DNA of 64,000 nucleotides from Thauera sp. (GTDB taxonomy: Bacteria; Pseudomonadota; Gammaproteobacteria; Burkholderiales; Rhodocyclaceae), in contig JACKMB010000001.1 of NCBI GenBank assembly GCA_024235615.1, positions 868,001 through 932,000 of the forward strand, read 5' to 3'. Each line of letters starts with the position of its first letter. The stretch's first letter is position 1. Below are positions 16,728-25,998 of this stretch, in pieces. The notes under the pieces are model-generated. The model was not told the DNA's origin. It ran no database searches and worked only from the letters and a program-made list of their open reading frames with translations. The translations under genes were made by a program, and so were the position numbers.

Positions 16728-19309
16728 ACACCGATAAAGCCAAGCGCCTGATCGAGACCGTGCTCGATCAAGCCAGACGCATCCGCCCGGCCGTGGTCCC
16801 CGCCCTGGCCGTGCTCGTCCTCGCGCTCGCTTGGACGGCCGTCAGCCACCTCGTCGGCGAGGTGTCGTATGCCGAGGTCGCGGCGGCACTCGCCGCGACG
16901 CCGGACCGGGCGCTCGCCATCGCGCTCGGCTGCACCCTGCTCAGCTTCGTCGCCCTGATGGTGTACGACCTCGGCGCGCTCGACTTCATCGACCGCAAGG
17001 TCCCGCGCAACGTCGTTGCGCTGACCTCGTTCTGCGCCTACTCGGTGGGCAACACGGTCGGCTTCGGGCCGCTGACCGCCGGCGCGATCCGCTACCGCTT
17101 CTACACGCCCTACGGCCTAGAGCCCGACGAGGTCGCCCGCATCGTCGCCTTCGTCACCGCCGCCTTCGCGATCGGGCTGGCGGCGACGGCGGCCATCGGC
17201 CTGCTCGTCGCCGCCGATGAACTGGCCATGCTGTCGGTCGCGCCGTTCGTGCTGCAGCTGATCGGCGGCGGCATGCTGGCCGCCTTCGTGGCGCTCTGCC
17301 TGGCCGCTGGAGAGGGCAGGACGGTGAGCCTGTTCGGCTCTCCTGCGCGCCTGCCCTCGTGGCGCCAGATGGTCCGCCAGCTGGTCGCGACCATCGTCGA
17401 CATCGGCGCCTCGGCCACCGTGCTGTGGGTGCTGCTGCCCGCCGGCAGCATCGACCTGCCGGCCTTCGTCGCGATCTACGCGGTCGCCGTCGGCCTCGGC
17501 GTGGTGAGCCACGTGCCGGCCGGCCTGGGGGTGTTCGAGACGGTGATCGTCGCCGCGCTGAGCGGACGCCTGCCGATCGACCAGATCCTGAGCGCACTCA
17601 TCCTCTACCGCGTGATCTACCACCTGGTGCCGCTGATCCTGGCGGTGCTGCTGATCACTGGGCTGGAGCTGCGCAAGGCGGCCCGGACGCCGCTGATGGC
17701 CGCGGCCCTGAAGGCCGGGCACCGCCTGGCGCCCCCCTTGATCGGCGCATTCACCCTGGTGCTCGGCGCGGTGCTGGTGTTCTCGGGGGTCACCCCGGCG
17801 AGCGAGGAGGCCCTGGACGTGCTGAGCGACGTCGTGCCGCTGCCGCTGCTCGAAGGCGCCCACTTCCTCGGCAGCGTGCTCGGCATGGCCTTGCTGATCA
17901 TAGCGCGCGGGCTGGTGTACCGCCTCGACGGCGCCTGGTGGCTGGCGGTGATCGTCGTTCCGCTGTCGGCCATCCTGGCCTTCTTCAAGGGCCTGGCCCT
18001 CGGCGAGGCCCTCATGTTGACGGCCCTGTTCGCGGCCCTGCTCGCCTCGCGGCGCGCCTTCTCGCGCCACGCCTCGCTACTCCATCAGGCGATGGCGCCG
18101 GGCTGGCTCGCCGCGATGGGCGTGCTGCTGGTGACGGCGGTCGCGATCCTGCTGTTCGTCTACAAGGACGTGGATTACAGCCACTCGCTGTGGTGGCAGT
18201 TCGAGTTCTACAGCGAGGCACCGCGCAGCCTGCGGGCGCTGATCGGCATCACGCTCACCGCCGGCCTGGGCGCATGGTGGACGCTGATGAAGCCGGTCGG
18301 GGTGCGCTCGGCCCTGCCGGACGAAGAAGCGCTCGAGCGCGCCCGCCGGATCGTCGCCGCCCAAGCCCACGTCGACGCGGGCCTGGTCGCCATGGGCGAC
18401 AAGCGTCTGCTGTTTTCCGAGGATGGCCGCGCCTTCATCATGTACGCGATCCAGGGGCGTTCCTGGGTCGCCCTGTCCGATCCGGTCGGCCCGCGCGAGA
18501 CCTGGCCGGAGCTGGTGTGGAACTTCGCCGAACTGGCCCGTCATGCCGGCGGTCGTGCGGTCTTCTACCAGGTCGCCCCCGAATCGCTCGGCCTCTACGC
18601 GGATGCCGGCCTGATGGCGTTCAAGCTCGGCGAGGAGGCGCGCGTCCGACTCTCCGAGTTCGACCTCAAGGGCGGCAAGCGCGCCAGCCTGCGACAATCG
18701 CTCAACCGCGCCGAGCGCATGGGCCTGAGCTTCGAGATCCTTGCCGGACCGGCGCTGGACGCCTGCATGGACGAGCTCTCCGCACTCTCGGGCGCGTGGC
18801 TCGCGCAGCACAAGGCGCGCGAGAAGCGCTTCTCGCTCGGCGCCTTCGACCCGGCCTACGTGCGCCGCCAGCCCGTCGCCCTGCTGCGCCAGGCAGGGCG
18901 CGTCGTGGCCTTCGCCAACGTGCTGCTCACCGACCTCAAGCAGGAGGCCACCGTCGACATGATGCGCTTTTCCGCCGACGCGCCCAACGGCGCGATGGAG
19001 GCGCTGCTGCTGCACCTGATCCTGCACTTCCAGCGCGAAGGCTACGAATGGTTCCTGCTCGGCATGGCACCGCTGTCCGGCCTGTCGGCGAGCGCGGCCG
19101 CGCCGATCTGGCACCGCGTCGGCAGGACGGTGTTCGAGCACGGCGAACGCTTCTACAACTTCAGCGGCCTGCGCGCCTTCAAGGCCAAGTTCCTGCCCGA
19201 GTGGCAGCCCCGCTATCTTGCGGTGGCGGGTGGCATCAACCCCATGCTCGCGCTGGCGGACATCACCGTGCTGATCAGCGGCGGGCTCAAGGGAGTGATC
19301 GGCAAATGA
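16724..19309 (+). CDS. mprF: bifunctional phosphatidylglycerol lysyltransferase/flippase MprF
   Basis: MprF-type proteins transfer an amino acid from aminoacyl-tRNA to phosphatidylglycerol and flip the product outward, lowering envelope negative charge and raising resistance to cationic peptides and acid. The 861 residues hold about 14 membrane segments in the first 530 (flippase part, including TVGFGPLTAGAIRYRFY) and a C-terminal GNAT-like DUF2156 synthase domain (about 540-850, with WVALSDPVGPRETW and FYNFSGLRAFKAKFLPEW). The start is a TTG at 16724 overlapping the murU stop; no better start exists nearby. Which amino acid is transferred cannot be read from sequence. The next gene overlaps by 4 nt and is a likely product-specific hydrolase. 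Confidence 0.93.
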   Translation: MNTDKAKRLIETVLDQARRIRPAVVPALAVLVLALAWTAVSHLVGEVSYAEVAAALAATPDRALAIALGCTLLSFVALMVYDLGALDFIDRKVPRNVVALTSFCAYSVGNTVGFGPLTAGAIRYRFYTPYGLEPDEVARIVAFVTAAFAIGLAATAAIGLLVAADELAMLSVAPFVLQLIGGGMLAAFVALCLAAGEGRTVSLFGSPARLPSWRQMVRQLVATIVDIGASATVLWVLLPAGSIDLPAFVAIYAVAVGLGVVSHVPAGLGVFETVIVAALSGRLPIDQILSALILYRVIYHLVPLILAVLLITGLELRKAARTPLMAAALKAGHRLAPPLIGAFTLVLGAVLVFSGVTPASEEALDVLSDVVPLPLLEGAHFLGSVLGMALLIIARGLVYRLDGAWWLAVIVVPLSAILAFFKGLALGEALMLTALFAALLASRRAFSRHASLLHQAMAPGWLAAMGVLLVTAVAILLFVYKDVDYSHSLWWQFEFYSEAPRSLRALIGITLTAGLGAWWTLMKPVGVRSALPDEEALERARRIVAAQAHVDAGLVAMGDKRLLFSEDGRAFIMYAIQGRSWVALSDPVGPRETWPELVWNFAELARHAGGRAVFYQVAPESLGLYADAGLMAFKLGEEARVRLSEFDLKGGKRASLRQSLNRAERMGLSFEILAGPALDACMDELSALSGAWLAQHKAREKRFSLGAFDPAYVRRQPVALLRQAGRVVAFANVLLTDLKQEATVDMMRFSADAPNGAMEALLLHLILHFQREGYEWFLLGMAPLSGLSASAAAPIWHRVGRTVFEHGERFYNFSGLRAFKAKFLPEWQPRYLAVAGGINPMLALADITVLISGGLKGVIGK

Positions 19310-20652
19310 CCCTGCCCCATCGATTCCTCGCGTCCCTCGCCCTGGCCGCCATGCTGTCCGCAGGCGCGCCGGGCACGTCCGCCGCGGATCCCGAGATGAC
19401 GATCGGCGCGCCGCTGAAGATCCTCCCCGCCACGCCGCCCACCGGCGCCGTGGTGCTGTTCTCGGACGCGGACGGCTGGGACGGCCCCGAGCGCGGCGCG
19501 GCGGAGGCGCTGGCGAAGCAGGGCCTCGTGGTGATCGGCATCGACCTGGAAGGCGTGATGCGACGCATGCGGGCGCGCCACGACGACTGCAGCATCCTGA
19601 TCGGCGAGATCGAGGCGGTCAGCCACGAACTCCAGCGCCAGACGGGCGCCCATGCCTACCATTTCCCGGTGCTGGCGGGGGTCGGCGAAGGCGGGACGAT
19701 GGCGCTCGCGGTCGCCGACCAGGCTGCGGCCGCGACCCTCGCCGGAGCGGTCGCGGTCGACCCGCTGCCCGCAGCCGCACTGCGCCGGGCACTGTGCGGC
19801 CACGACGGCCGGCCGACCGACGGCACCGCAAGGCTGATGCCGCCGCCCCTGCCCTTCTCGGTGGAATTGATCGCCAGCACGGACGCGGGCCAAGCCGCAC
19901 ACACGCTCGTCGCCCGGCTCGCGGCGGGGCGGCACGACGTGCAGGTCACCGACAGCCCCGAAAAGCCCGCCGCCGCGCTGCTGGCCGGAGTCGGTCGCGC
20001 CGGGCATCCACGCCAGGACGACGCGCTCGGCGACCTGCCGCTGATCGAACTCCCCGCACTCGGCCCGGGCACGGGCGCCTTCGCCATCCTCTACTCGGGC
20101 GACGGCGGCTGGCGGGACCTCGACAAGGACGTCGCCGCGCTGCTGCAACGCGAGGGCTTGCCGGTGGTAGGCGTGGACGTGCTGCGCTACTTCTGGTCGC
20201 AGCGCTCGCCCGAACAGGGCGCGCGCGATCTCGCCCGCATCATCGACGCCTACGCCAGGCGGTGGAAGGCCACGCGCGTCGTGCTGATCGGCTACTCCTT
20301 CGGCGCGGACGTCCTTCCCGCGCTCTACAACCGCCTGCCGGCCGACATGAAGGGTCGCGTCGCGCAGATCTCGCTGCTCGGGTTCGCAACCCGCGCGAGC
20401 TTCGAGGTCACGGTCTCCGAATGGCTCGGCCACGCGCGCGAGGACAGCGTGCCGACCCTGCCCGAAGCGCTGCGCATCGATCAGCGCCTGCTGCAGTGCT
20501 TCCAGGGCGACGAAGACGACGAGGCCGCTTGCACGGGCCTGGGCGCCGGGGCGGAGATCATCCGCACCAGCGGCGGACACCATTTCGACGGCGACTACGA
20601 AGCCCTCGCCCGCCGCATCCTGCACGGCGTGGAGCGGCGTTCGCCGCATTAG
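19306..20652 (+). CDS. VirJ/AcvB family periplasmic protein (probable aminoacyl-phosphatidylglycerol hydrolase)
   Basis: The 448-residue protein has a Sec signal (1-27) and two alpha/beta-hydrolase-like halves, as in AcvB. The C-terminal half (about 255-440) is the VirJ domain, with the nucleophile motif GYSFG at 329-333 (Ser331) and the C-terminal HHFDGDY (His425/426). The N-terminal half has GVGEGG at 125-130 where a GxSxG would be, so it lacks the nucleophile and is probably structural. Characterised AcvB/AtvA proteins of rhizobia and agrobacteria hydrolyse lysyl-phosphatidylglycerol and sit beside the MprF homologue LpiA. The 4-nt overlap with mprF here supports the same function. Substrate is inferred. 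Confidence 0.88.
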   Translation: MTLPHRFLASLALAAMLSAGAPGTSAADPEMTIGAPLKILPATPPTGAVVLFSDADGWDGPERGAAEALAKQGLVVIGIDLEGVMRRMRARHDDCSILIGEIEAVSHELQRQTGAHAYHFPVLAGVGEGGTMALAVADQAAAATLAGAVAVDPLPAAALRRALCGHDGRPTDGTARLMPPPLPFSVELIASTDAGQAAHTLVARLAAGRHDVQVTDSPEKPAAALLAGVGRAGHPRQDDALGDLPLIELPALGPGTGAFAILYSGDGGWRDLDKDVAALLQREGLPVVGVDVLRYFWSQRSPEQGARDLARIIDAYARRWKATRVVLIGYSFGADVLPALYNRLPADMKGRVAQISLLGFATRASFEVTVSEWLGHAREDSVPTLPEALRIDQRLLQCFQGDEDDEAACTGLGAGAEIIRTSGGHHFDGDYEALARRILHGVERRSPH

Positions 20653-20682
20653 GCGCAAGCGGCCCGCGGCGTCGCCGCGTGA

Positions 20683-20688
20683 CATAAT
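20683..20688 (+). promoter_or_regulatory. -10-like element immediately before pepP
   Basis: CATAAT ends 7 bp before the pepP ATG, in the only AT-rich spot of the 43-bp gap after the virJ-like gene. If it is used, transcription would begin at or next to the start codon, giving a leaderless message. No Shine-Dalgarno sequence is visible. No convincing -35 box is present. Confidence 0.35.
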
Positions 20689-20695
20689 TCCGCCC

Positions 20696-22039
20696 ATGAA
20701 CGCACCCGGCACCGCCCCCATGGACACCCCCCCCTTCCGCGCCCGCCGCGCCCGCCTGCTGCAGCGCATGCAGGCCGCCGGCGGCGGCGTCGCCATCCTG
20801 CCCACCGCCCCCGAGCGCGTGCGCAACCGCGACGCCCACTACGCCTACCGCCACGACAGCTACTTCTACTACCTCACCGCCTTCCGCGAACCCGAGGCCG
20901 TGGTCGTGCTGGTGGCGGGCAAGGAGACGAAGCAGATCCTCTTCTGCCGCGAGAAGAACGAGGAACGCGAGATCTGGGACGGCTACCGCTGGGGCCCCGA
21001 CGCGGCGCGCGAGGCCTTCGGCTTCGACGAGGCGTGGACCATCGGCGACCTCGAGAAGCGCCTCCCCGACACCCTCGCCGACCAGCCCCTGCTGTGGACC
21101 AGCCTCGGCTACGACAACGACTGGGACGCGAAGGTACTCGGCGCGCTCAACGCCGTGCGCGACAAGGCCCGCACCGGCCTCACCCCGCCGCACTCGGTGC
21201 GCGACCTGCGCGCCGAACTCGACGAGATGCGTCTCGTCAAGGACGCTTCCGAGCTCGCCACCATGCGCCGCGCCGCCCGCATCTCGGCCGACGCCCACGG
21301 CCGCGCCATGCGCGCCACCCGCCCGGGGCGCTTCGAATACGAGATCGAGGCCGAGCTGCTGCACGCCTTCCGCGCCGCTGGCAGCCAGGCCCCCGCCTAC
21401 ACCAGCATCGTCGCCGGCGGCGCCAACGCCTGCGTGCTGCACTACGTCGACAACGACCAGCGCCTGAAGGACGGCGACCTGCTGCTGATCGACGCCGGCT
21501 GCGAGCTCGACGGCTACGCGTCCGACATCACCCGCAGCTTCCCGGTGAACGGCCGCTTCTCCGGCGCGCAGCGCGACGTGTATGAGCTCGTGCTCGCCGC
21601 CCAGGTCGCCGCGCGCGAGGCCACCCGCCCCGGCGCGCACTGGAACCAGCCGCACGACGCCGCGGTGAAGGTGCTCGCCCAGGGCATGCTCGACCTCGGC
21701 CTCCTCCAGGGCAGCCTCGACGGCGTGCTCGAGAGCGGCGACTACCGCCGCTTCTACATGCACCGCACCGGCCACTGGCTGGGCATGGACGTGCACGACG
21801 CCGGCGAATACAAGCTCGGTGGCGAGTGGCGGCCGCTCGTCGAGGGCATGGTGCTGACCATCGAGCCGGGCTGCTACATCCGCCCCGCCGACGACGTGCC
21901 CGAGGCCTTCTGGAACATCGGCATCCGCATCGAGGACGACGCGGTGGTCACGGCCGGAGGCTGCGAGCTGATCACCGAGGACGTGCCCAAGGCGATCACG
22001 GAGATCGAGGCCCTGATGCGAGACACGCGCCATGCCTGA
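20696..22039 (+). CDS. pepP: Xaa-Pro aminopeptidase P
   Basis: PepP removes N-terminal residues that precede proline. The 447-residue protein has an N-terminal creatinase-like domain (YAYRHDSYFYYLTAFREPEA) and a C-terminal pita-bread metallopeptidase domain. The dinuclear metal ligands are visible: Asp in LIDAGCELDGYASD, then a second Asp, His in HRTGHWLGMDVHD, Glu in TIEPGCY and Glu in IRIEDD. It starts at 20696; an in-frame ATG 24 nt later is an alternative, since neither has a clear ribosome binding site. It overlaps ubiH by 8 nt, the pepP-ubiH order of other proteobacteria. Confidence 0.95.
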   Translation: MNAPGTAPMDTPPFRARRARLLQRMQAAGGGVAILPTAPERVRNRDAHYAYRHDSYFYYLTAFREPEAVVVLVAGKETKQILFCREKNEEREIWDGYRWGPDAAREAFGFDEAWTIGDLEKRLPDTLADQPLLWTSLGYDNDWDAKVLGALNAVRDKARTGLTPPHSVRDLRAELDEMRLVKDASELATMRRAARISADAHGRAMRATRPGRFEYEIEAELLHAFRAAGSQAPAYTSIVAGGANACVLHYVDNDQRLKDGDLLLIDAGCELDGYASDITRSFPVNGRFSGAQRDVYELVLAAQVAAREATRPGAHWNQPHDAAVKVLAQGMLDLGLLQGSLDGVLESGDYRRFYMHRTGHWLGMDVHDAGEYKLGGEWRPLVEGMVLTIEPGCYIRPADDVPEAFWNIGIRIEDDAVVTAGGCELITEDVPKAITEIEALMRDTRHA

Positions 22040-23243
22040 GAACGCTCCCGAGCGCGTCCATGACCTGCTGATCGTCGGCGCCGGCCCGGTCGGCCTCGCG
22101 CTGGCGCTCGCGCTCAAGGACGCCGGCCTCGACATCGTGCTCGCCGACGCGCGCGCCCGTGAAGCGGTGACGAAGGACCCGCGCGACCTCGCGCTCGCCC
22201 ACGGCACCCGGCTCACGCTGCAGCGCCTCGGCGTCTGGAACACGCTGCCGCGCACCGCGATCGAGCACATCCATATCTCGCATCAGGGCGGGCTCGGCCG
22301 CACCCTGATCGACGCCGCCGAACACGGTCTGCCCGCGCTCGGCTACGTCGCCTCCGCCGGCGCGCTCGCCGCGGCCCTGCGCGAGGCGGTCGATGCAGCG
22401 GGCATCCCCGTGTTCGACGAGACCGAGATCACCAACCTGGCCGCGGGCGAGGAAGACGTGATCGCCAGCCTCGCCGGCGCCGGCCGCCCCGCGCCGACGC
22501 TGCGCGCGCGGCTCGCCGCCTGCGCCGAGGGCGGCCTGCGCGCGGGCGACCCCAACGTGGTCGAGCACGACTACGGCCAGCACGCACTGATCGCCGACGT
22601 GCAGGTCGCCGGCGGCCACCGCCACACCGCCTTCGAGCGCTTCACCCCGCAGGGCCCGGTGGCGCTGCTGCCCAAGGGCGACGGCTACGCGCTGGTGCAT
22701 GTCGCCCATCCCGACACCGCCGACGAGTTGCTTGCGCTCGACGATGCCGCCTACCTCGCCCGCCTGCAGGCCCACATCGGCGGCCGCGCGCGGCTCACCG
22801 GCGTCGGCCCGCGCCTGCGCTATCCGCTGGTGCTGCGCTACCGGCGCTCGACCATCGCGCAGCGCACAGTGTGGCTCGGCAATGCGGCGCAGACCCTGCA
22901 TCCGGTCGCCGGCCAGGGCTTCAACCTGGCGCTGCGCGATGTGTGGGCGCTGGCCGACGCGCTGCTGCGTGCGCGCGAGGCGGCTCGGCGGGGTGCGGCC
23001 GACACTGCACCGGGCCCCTTCGACGCCGGCGCCGCTACCGTCCTCGCACGCTATGCGAACGCCCGCGGCCTGGACCGCCTCGGCACGATCCGCTTCACCG
23101 ACACCCTGGTGCGGGTGTTCAGCAACGACTTCGCCCCGCTGCGCCACGCGCGCGGCGCCGCGCTGCTCGCGCTCGACCTGATCCCGCCGCTGCGCAACTT
23201 CCTCGCGCGCCGCATGATGTTCGGCGCCCGCGCGTGGCCCTGA
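22032..23243 (+). CDS. ubiH: UbiH/UbiF/COQ6 family FAD-dependent hydroxylase (ubiquinone biosynthesis)
   Basis: This 403-residue flavoprotein monooxygenase is probably for a ring hydroxylation step of ubiquinone synthesis. It shows the N-terminal dinucleotide fold LIVGAGPVGLALALAL, a central RYPLVLRYRR segment and the second FAD motif WLGNAAQTLHPVAGQGFNLALRD, which is diagnostic of the family. Which ring position it attacks cannot be fixed from sequence, because ubiquinone hydroxylases in proteobacteria have overlapping specificities. The symbol rests on the pepP-ubiH linkage. The start overlaps the end of pepP. Confidence 0.8.
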   Translation: MPENAPERVHDLLIVGAGPVGLALALALKDAGLDIVLADARAREAVTKDPRDLALAHGTRLTLQRLGVWNTLPRTAIEHIHISHQGGLGRTLIDAAEHGLPALGYVASAGALAAALREAVDAAGIPVFDETEITNLAAGEEDVIASLAGAGRPAPTLRARLAACAEGGLRAGDPNVVEHDYGQHALIADVQVAGGHRHTAFERFTPQGPVALLPKGDGYALVHVAHPDTADELLALDDAAYLARLQAHIGGRARLTGVGPRLRYPLVLRYRRSTIAQRTVWLGNAAQTLHPVAGQGFNLALRDVWALADALLRAREAARRGAADTAPGPFDAGAATVLARYANARGLDRLGTIRFTDTLVRVFSNDFAPLRHARGAALLALDLIPPLRNFLARRMMFGARAWP

Positions 23244-23412
23244 GCCGCCGGCGTGGCGCACGTCGGCCGACGGTCTAGACTGAGAGCGTGAGGCGCAGGT
23301 TGCGCCAAACCCGGGAGGGGGCATGGAGTCGAATCGACCGCGGCGGCGCGGGCGAGTTCACCCAGGCGCAGCAGTCGCAATGCGCGAACAAGCGGCTTGA
23401 TTCGAGGCCGCA

Positions 23413-24504
23413 ATGGACACGTCCGCCTCCACCGGTAACTCCGACGACCTGCGTGACAAGTTCCGTCAAGGCCTGCGCGAGCTCTCGCCCGCCTATTTCG
23501 GCATGGCGATGGCGACCGGCATCGTTTCCCTTTCCGCGCACATGCAGGGCTGGAAGTGGCTCGCGACCACGCTGTTCTGGATCAATGCCAGCCTCTATGG
23601 CGTACTCTGGCTCCTGCTGCTGCTGCGGATCGCCTGGCATCCAGGCGCGGTGCGCACCGATCTGCTCGATCATCTGCGCGCGCCCGGCTTCTTCACCACG
23701 GTGGCGGCCAGCGGTGTGCTCGGCACGCAATGCCTGGTGGTTGCGGACAGCCTGGGGGGCGCGATCACGCTCTGGTGCGTGGCGCTGGTGCTCTGGCTGC
23801 TGCTGACCTACACGATCTTCACCATGCTGGTGGTCAAGGCGGAAAAACCTCCTCTCGACCAAGGCATCAACGGCGGCTGGCTGCTCGCGGTCGTCGCGAC
23901 GCAGGCGGTCGCGGTGCTGGGCACCCTGATCGCGACCCGCATCCCGCAGCCCTATCGGCTCGAACTCAATTTCTTCGCGCTGTCGATGTGGCTGTGGGGC
24001 GGCATGCTCTACATCTGGATGATGTCGCTGATCTTCTACCGCTACACCTTCTTCCGCTTCTCGCCCGCCGATCTGTCGCCGCCCTACTGGATCAACATGG
24101 GCGCGATGGCGATCTCGACGCTGGCCGGCAGTCAGCTGATCCTGAACGCCCCGCACGCCCCCTTCCTCGAGTCGCTGCTGCCCTTCATCAAGGGCTTCAC
24201 GGTGTTCTACTGGGCGACCGGAAGCTGGTGGATCCCGATGCTGATCGTGCTCGCGGCATGGCGCCACGGCGTGATGCGCTTCCCGCTGCGCTACGACCCC
24301 CTGTACTGGGGTGCCGTGTTCCCGATCGGCATGTACTCGGCGTGCACACTGCGCCTGCACGAGGCGATGGCCCTGCCCTTCCTCGACCGTATTCCGCCGG
24401 TCTTCCTCGTCATCGCCCTGTGCGCGTGGGCACTCGCATTCACCGGGCTCGTACTCGACCTGCTCGCCCGCGTGCGCGCCCCGGCACGCGCGACGCGGGC
24501 TTGA
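23413..24504 (+). CDS. TDT family transporter (tellurite-resistance/C4-dicarboxylate type, SLAC1/TehA fold)
   Basis: The 363-residue protein has about ten hydrophobic segments from residue 28 onward and matches the TDT (TehA/SLAC1) family of anion-channel-like permeases. The opening LSPAYFGMAMATGIVSL is characteristic, and the middle has WGGMLYIWMMSLIFYRYTFF. Members move C4-dicarboxylates, sulfite or other anions; tellurite resistance is only a historical label. Upstream, 23292-23306 forms a short GC-rich hairpin. It is convergent with metQ, with only 10 bp between stops. Substrate unknown. Confidence 0.82.
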   Translation: MDTSASTGNSDDLRDKFRQGLRELSPAYFGMAMATGIVSLSAHMQGWKWLATTLFWINASLYGVLWLLLLLRIAWHPGAVRTDLLDHLRAPGFFTTVAASGVLGTQCLVVADSLGGAITLWCVALVLWLLLTYTIFTMLVVKAEKPPLDQGINGGWLLAVVATQAVAVLGTLIATRIPQPYRLELNFFALSMWLWGGMLYIWMMSLIFYRYTFFRFSPADLSPPYWINMGAMAISTLAGSQLILNAPHAPFLESLLPFIKGFTVFYWATGSWWIPMLIVLAAWRHGVMRFPLRYDPLYWGAVFPIGMYSACTLRLHEAMALPFLDRIPPVFLVIALCAWALAFTGLVLDLLARVRAPARATRA

Positions 24505-24514
24505 GACACGACGA

Positions 24515-25315
24515 TCAGAACGCCGGCACCACCGCGCCCTGGTACTTGTCGGCGAGGAACTGCTTCACCTCCGGCGAGTTCAGCGCGGCGGCGAGCTTCC
24601 TGATCGCCGGACTGTTCGCGTTGTCGTCGCGCGCCACCAGCAGGTTGGCGTAGGGCGAGCTGGCGTCCTCGATGAAGAGCGAGTCCTTCAGCGGGTTCAG
24701 CTTGGCCTCGATCGCGTAGTTGGTGTTGATCACCGCCAGGTCGACCTGGTTCAGCACGCGCGGCAGGGTCGCGGCCTCGAGCTCGCGGATCCTGAGCTTC
24801 CTCGGGTTCTCGGCGATGTCCTTCTGGGTGGCCGAGATGTTGTTCAGATCCTTGAGCTTCAGCAGCCCGTTCTTCGCCATCAGCAGCAGCGCGCGGCCGG
24901 AGTTGGACGGGTCGTTCGGGATCGCCACGGTCGCGCCCTCGGGGATGTCCGCCACCGCCTTGTGCTTGCCGGAGTAGGCACCCAGCGGCTCGACGTGCAC
25001 CTTGGTCACCACGGTCTGGATGTCGTTCTTCTGCTTCTGCTTGAACGCGTCGAGGTAGGGCTGGTGCAGGAAGAAGTTGCCGTCGACGCGCTTCTCGTTG
25101 GTCTGCATCGAGGGCTGCACATAGTCGGTGAACACCTTCACCTCGAGCTCCACGCCTTCCTTGGCCAGCATCGGCTTGACGAACTCGAGGATCTCGGCGT
25201 GCGGCACCGGGGTGGCGGCGATGACCAGGCGGTCGGCGGCGACCGCGGCGTTGCCGGCAGCGAGGGCGAGCGTGCCGAAAGCGGCGGCGAACAGTTTGCG
25301 CAGGGTAAACGACAT
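24515..25315 (-). CDS. metQ: methionine ABC transporter substrate-binding protein (MetQ/NlpA family)
   Basis: The 266-residue periplasmic binding protein of the methionine importer begins DRLVIAATPVPHAEILEFV after a signal peptide. The family features YVQPSMQTNEKRVDGNFF and PNDPSNSGRALLL are clear. The ATG at 25315 is selected because AAGGAGACTT lies directly upstream. The signal peptide ends in AVAAD and contains no cysteine, so unlike E. coli MetQ it should be a soluble periplasmic protein, not a lipoprotein. It is third in the metN-metI-metQ operon; D- or L-methionine, or methionine-containing peptides, are the expected ligands. Confidence 0.9.
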   Translation of the reverse strand: MSFTLRKLFAAAFGTLALAAGNAAVAADRLVIAATPVPHAEILEFVKPMLAKEGVELEVKVFTDYVQPSMQTNEKRVDGNFFLHQPYLDAFKQKQKNDIQTVVTKVHVEPLGAYSGKHKAVADIPEGATVAIPNDPSNSGRALLLMAKNGLLKLKDLNNISATQKDIAENPRKLRIRELEAATLPRVLNQVDLAVINTNYAIEAKLNPLKDSLFIEDASSPYANLLVARDDNANSPAIRKLAAALNSPEVKQFLADKYQGAVVPAF

Positions 25316-25338
25316 CGTTGAAGTCTCCTTCGTGGGGA

Positions 25339-25998
25339 TCACTTGCGGGTGAAATACAGCACCAGGCGGTCGCCCGAGTACTGGATGATCTGGACGAGCA
25401 CGACCAGCAGGGCGACGGTGATCACCATCACCTCGGTCTGGAAGCGCTGATAGCCGAAACGGATCGCGAGGTCGCCGAGGCCACCGCCGCCGATCACGCC
25501 GGACATCGCAGCATAGGACATCAAGGTGATCGCCGTCACCGTGACCGCGGCGATCAGCCCGGGCAGGGCCTCGGGCAGCAGCGCGCCGAAGATGATGCGC
25601 GAGGTGCGGATGCCCATCGCCTGGCAGGCCTCGATCACGCCGCGGTCGACCTCGCGCAGCACGTTCTCGACCAGGCGCGCGAAGAAGGGCGCGGTGCCCA
25701 CCACCAGCGGCGGGATCGCGCCCTCGACGCCGAGCGAGGTGCCGATCAGGATCACCGTGACCGGGATCATCACGATCAGCAGGATCAGGAAGGGCACCGA
25801 GCGCAGCACGTTGACCACGAACGAGAGCACCGTATAGACGAGGCCCTGCTCGAGCAGCTGGCGCTTGGCGGTGACGAACAGCAGGATTCCCAGCGGCAGG
25901 CCGAGCAGGATGGTGAAGAACAGCGACACCCCGGTCATGACCAGGGTCTCCCAGGTCGCGATCCAGATGTCGCTCCAGTCGATGACGGACAGGTCCAT
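25339..25998 (-). CDS. metI: methionine ABC transporter permease
   Basis: The 219-residue inner-membrane permease has five hydrophobic segments. The cytoplasmic EAA loop, where the ATPase docks, is visible as EACQAMGIRTSRIIFGALLPEALPG split across a conserved Gly. It forms the channel of the methionine importer with MetN and MetQ. Its ATG overlaps the metN stop by one base, and metQ starts 23 bp downstream. Confidence 0.94.
   Translation of the reverse strand: MDLSVIDWSDIWIATWETLVMTGVSLFFTILLGLPLGILLFVTAKRQLLEQGLVYTVLSFVVNVLRSVPFLILLIVMIPVTVILIGTSLGVEGAIPPLVVGTAPFFARLVENVLREVDRGVIEACQAMGIRTSRIIFGALLPEALPGLIAAVTVTAITLMSYAAMSGVIGGGGLGDLAIRFGYQRFQTEVMVITVALLVVLVQIIQYSGDRLVLYFTRK

Noticed and set aside
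23288-23412. Small gene between ubiH and the TDT transporter
   Set aside because: The frames are out of phase with both neighbours, lack a ribosome binding site and show no recognisable product; only a short hairpin is present.
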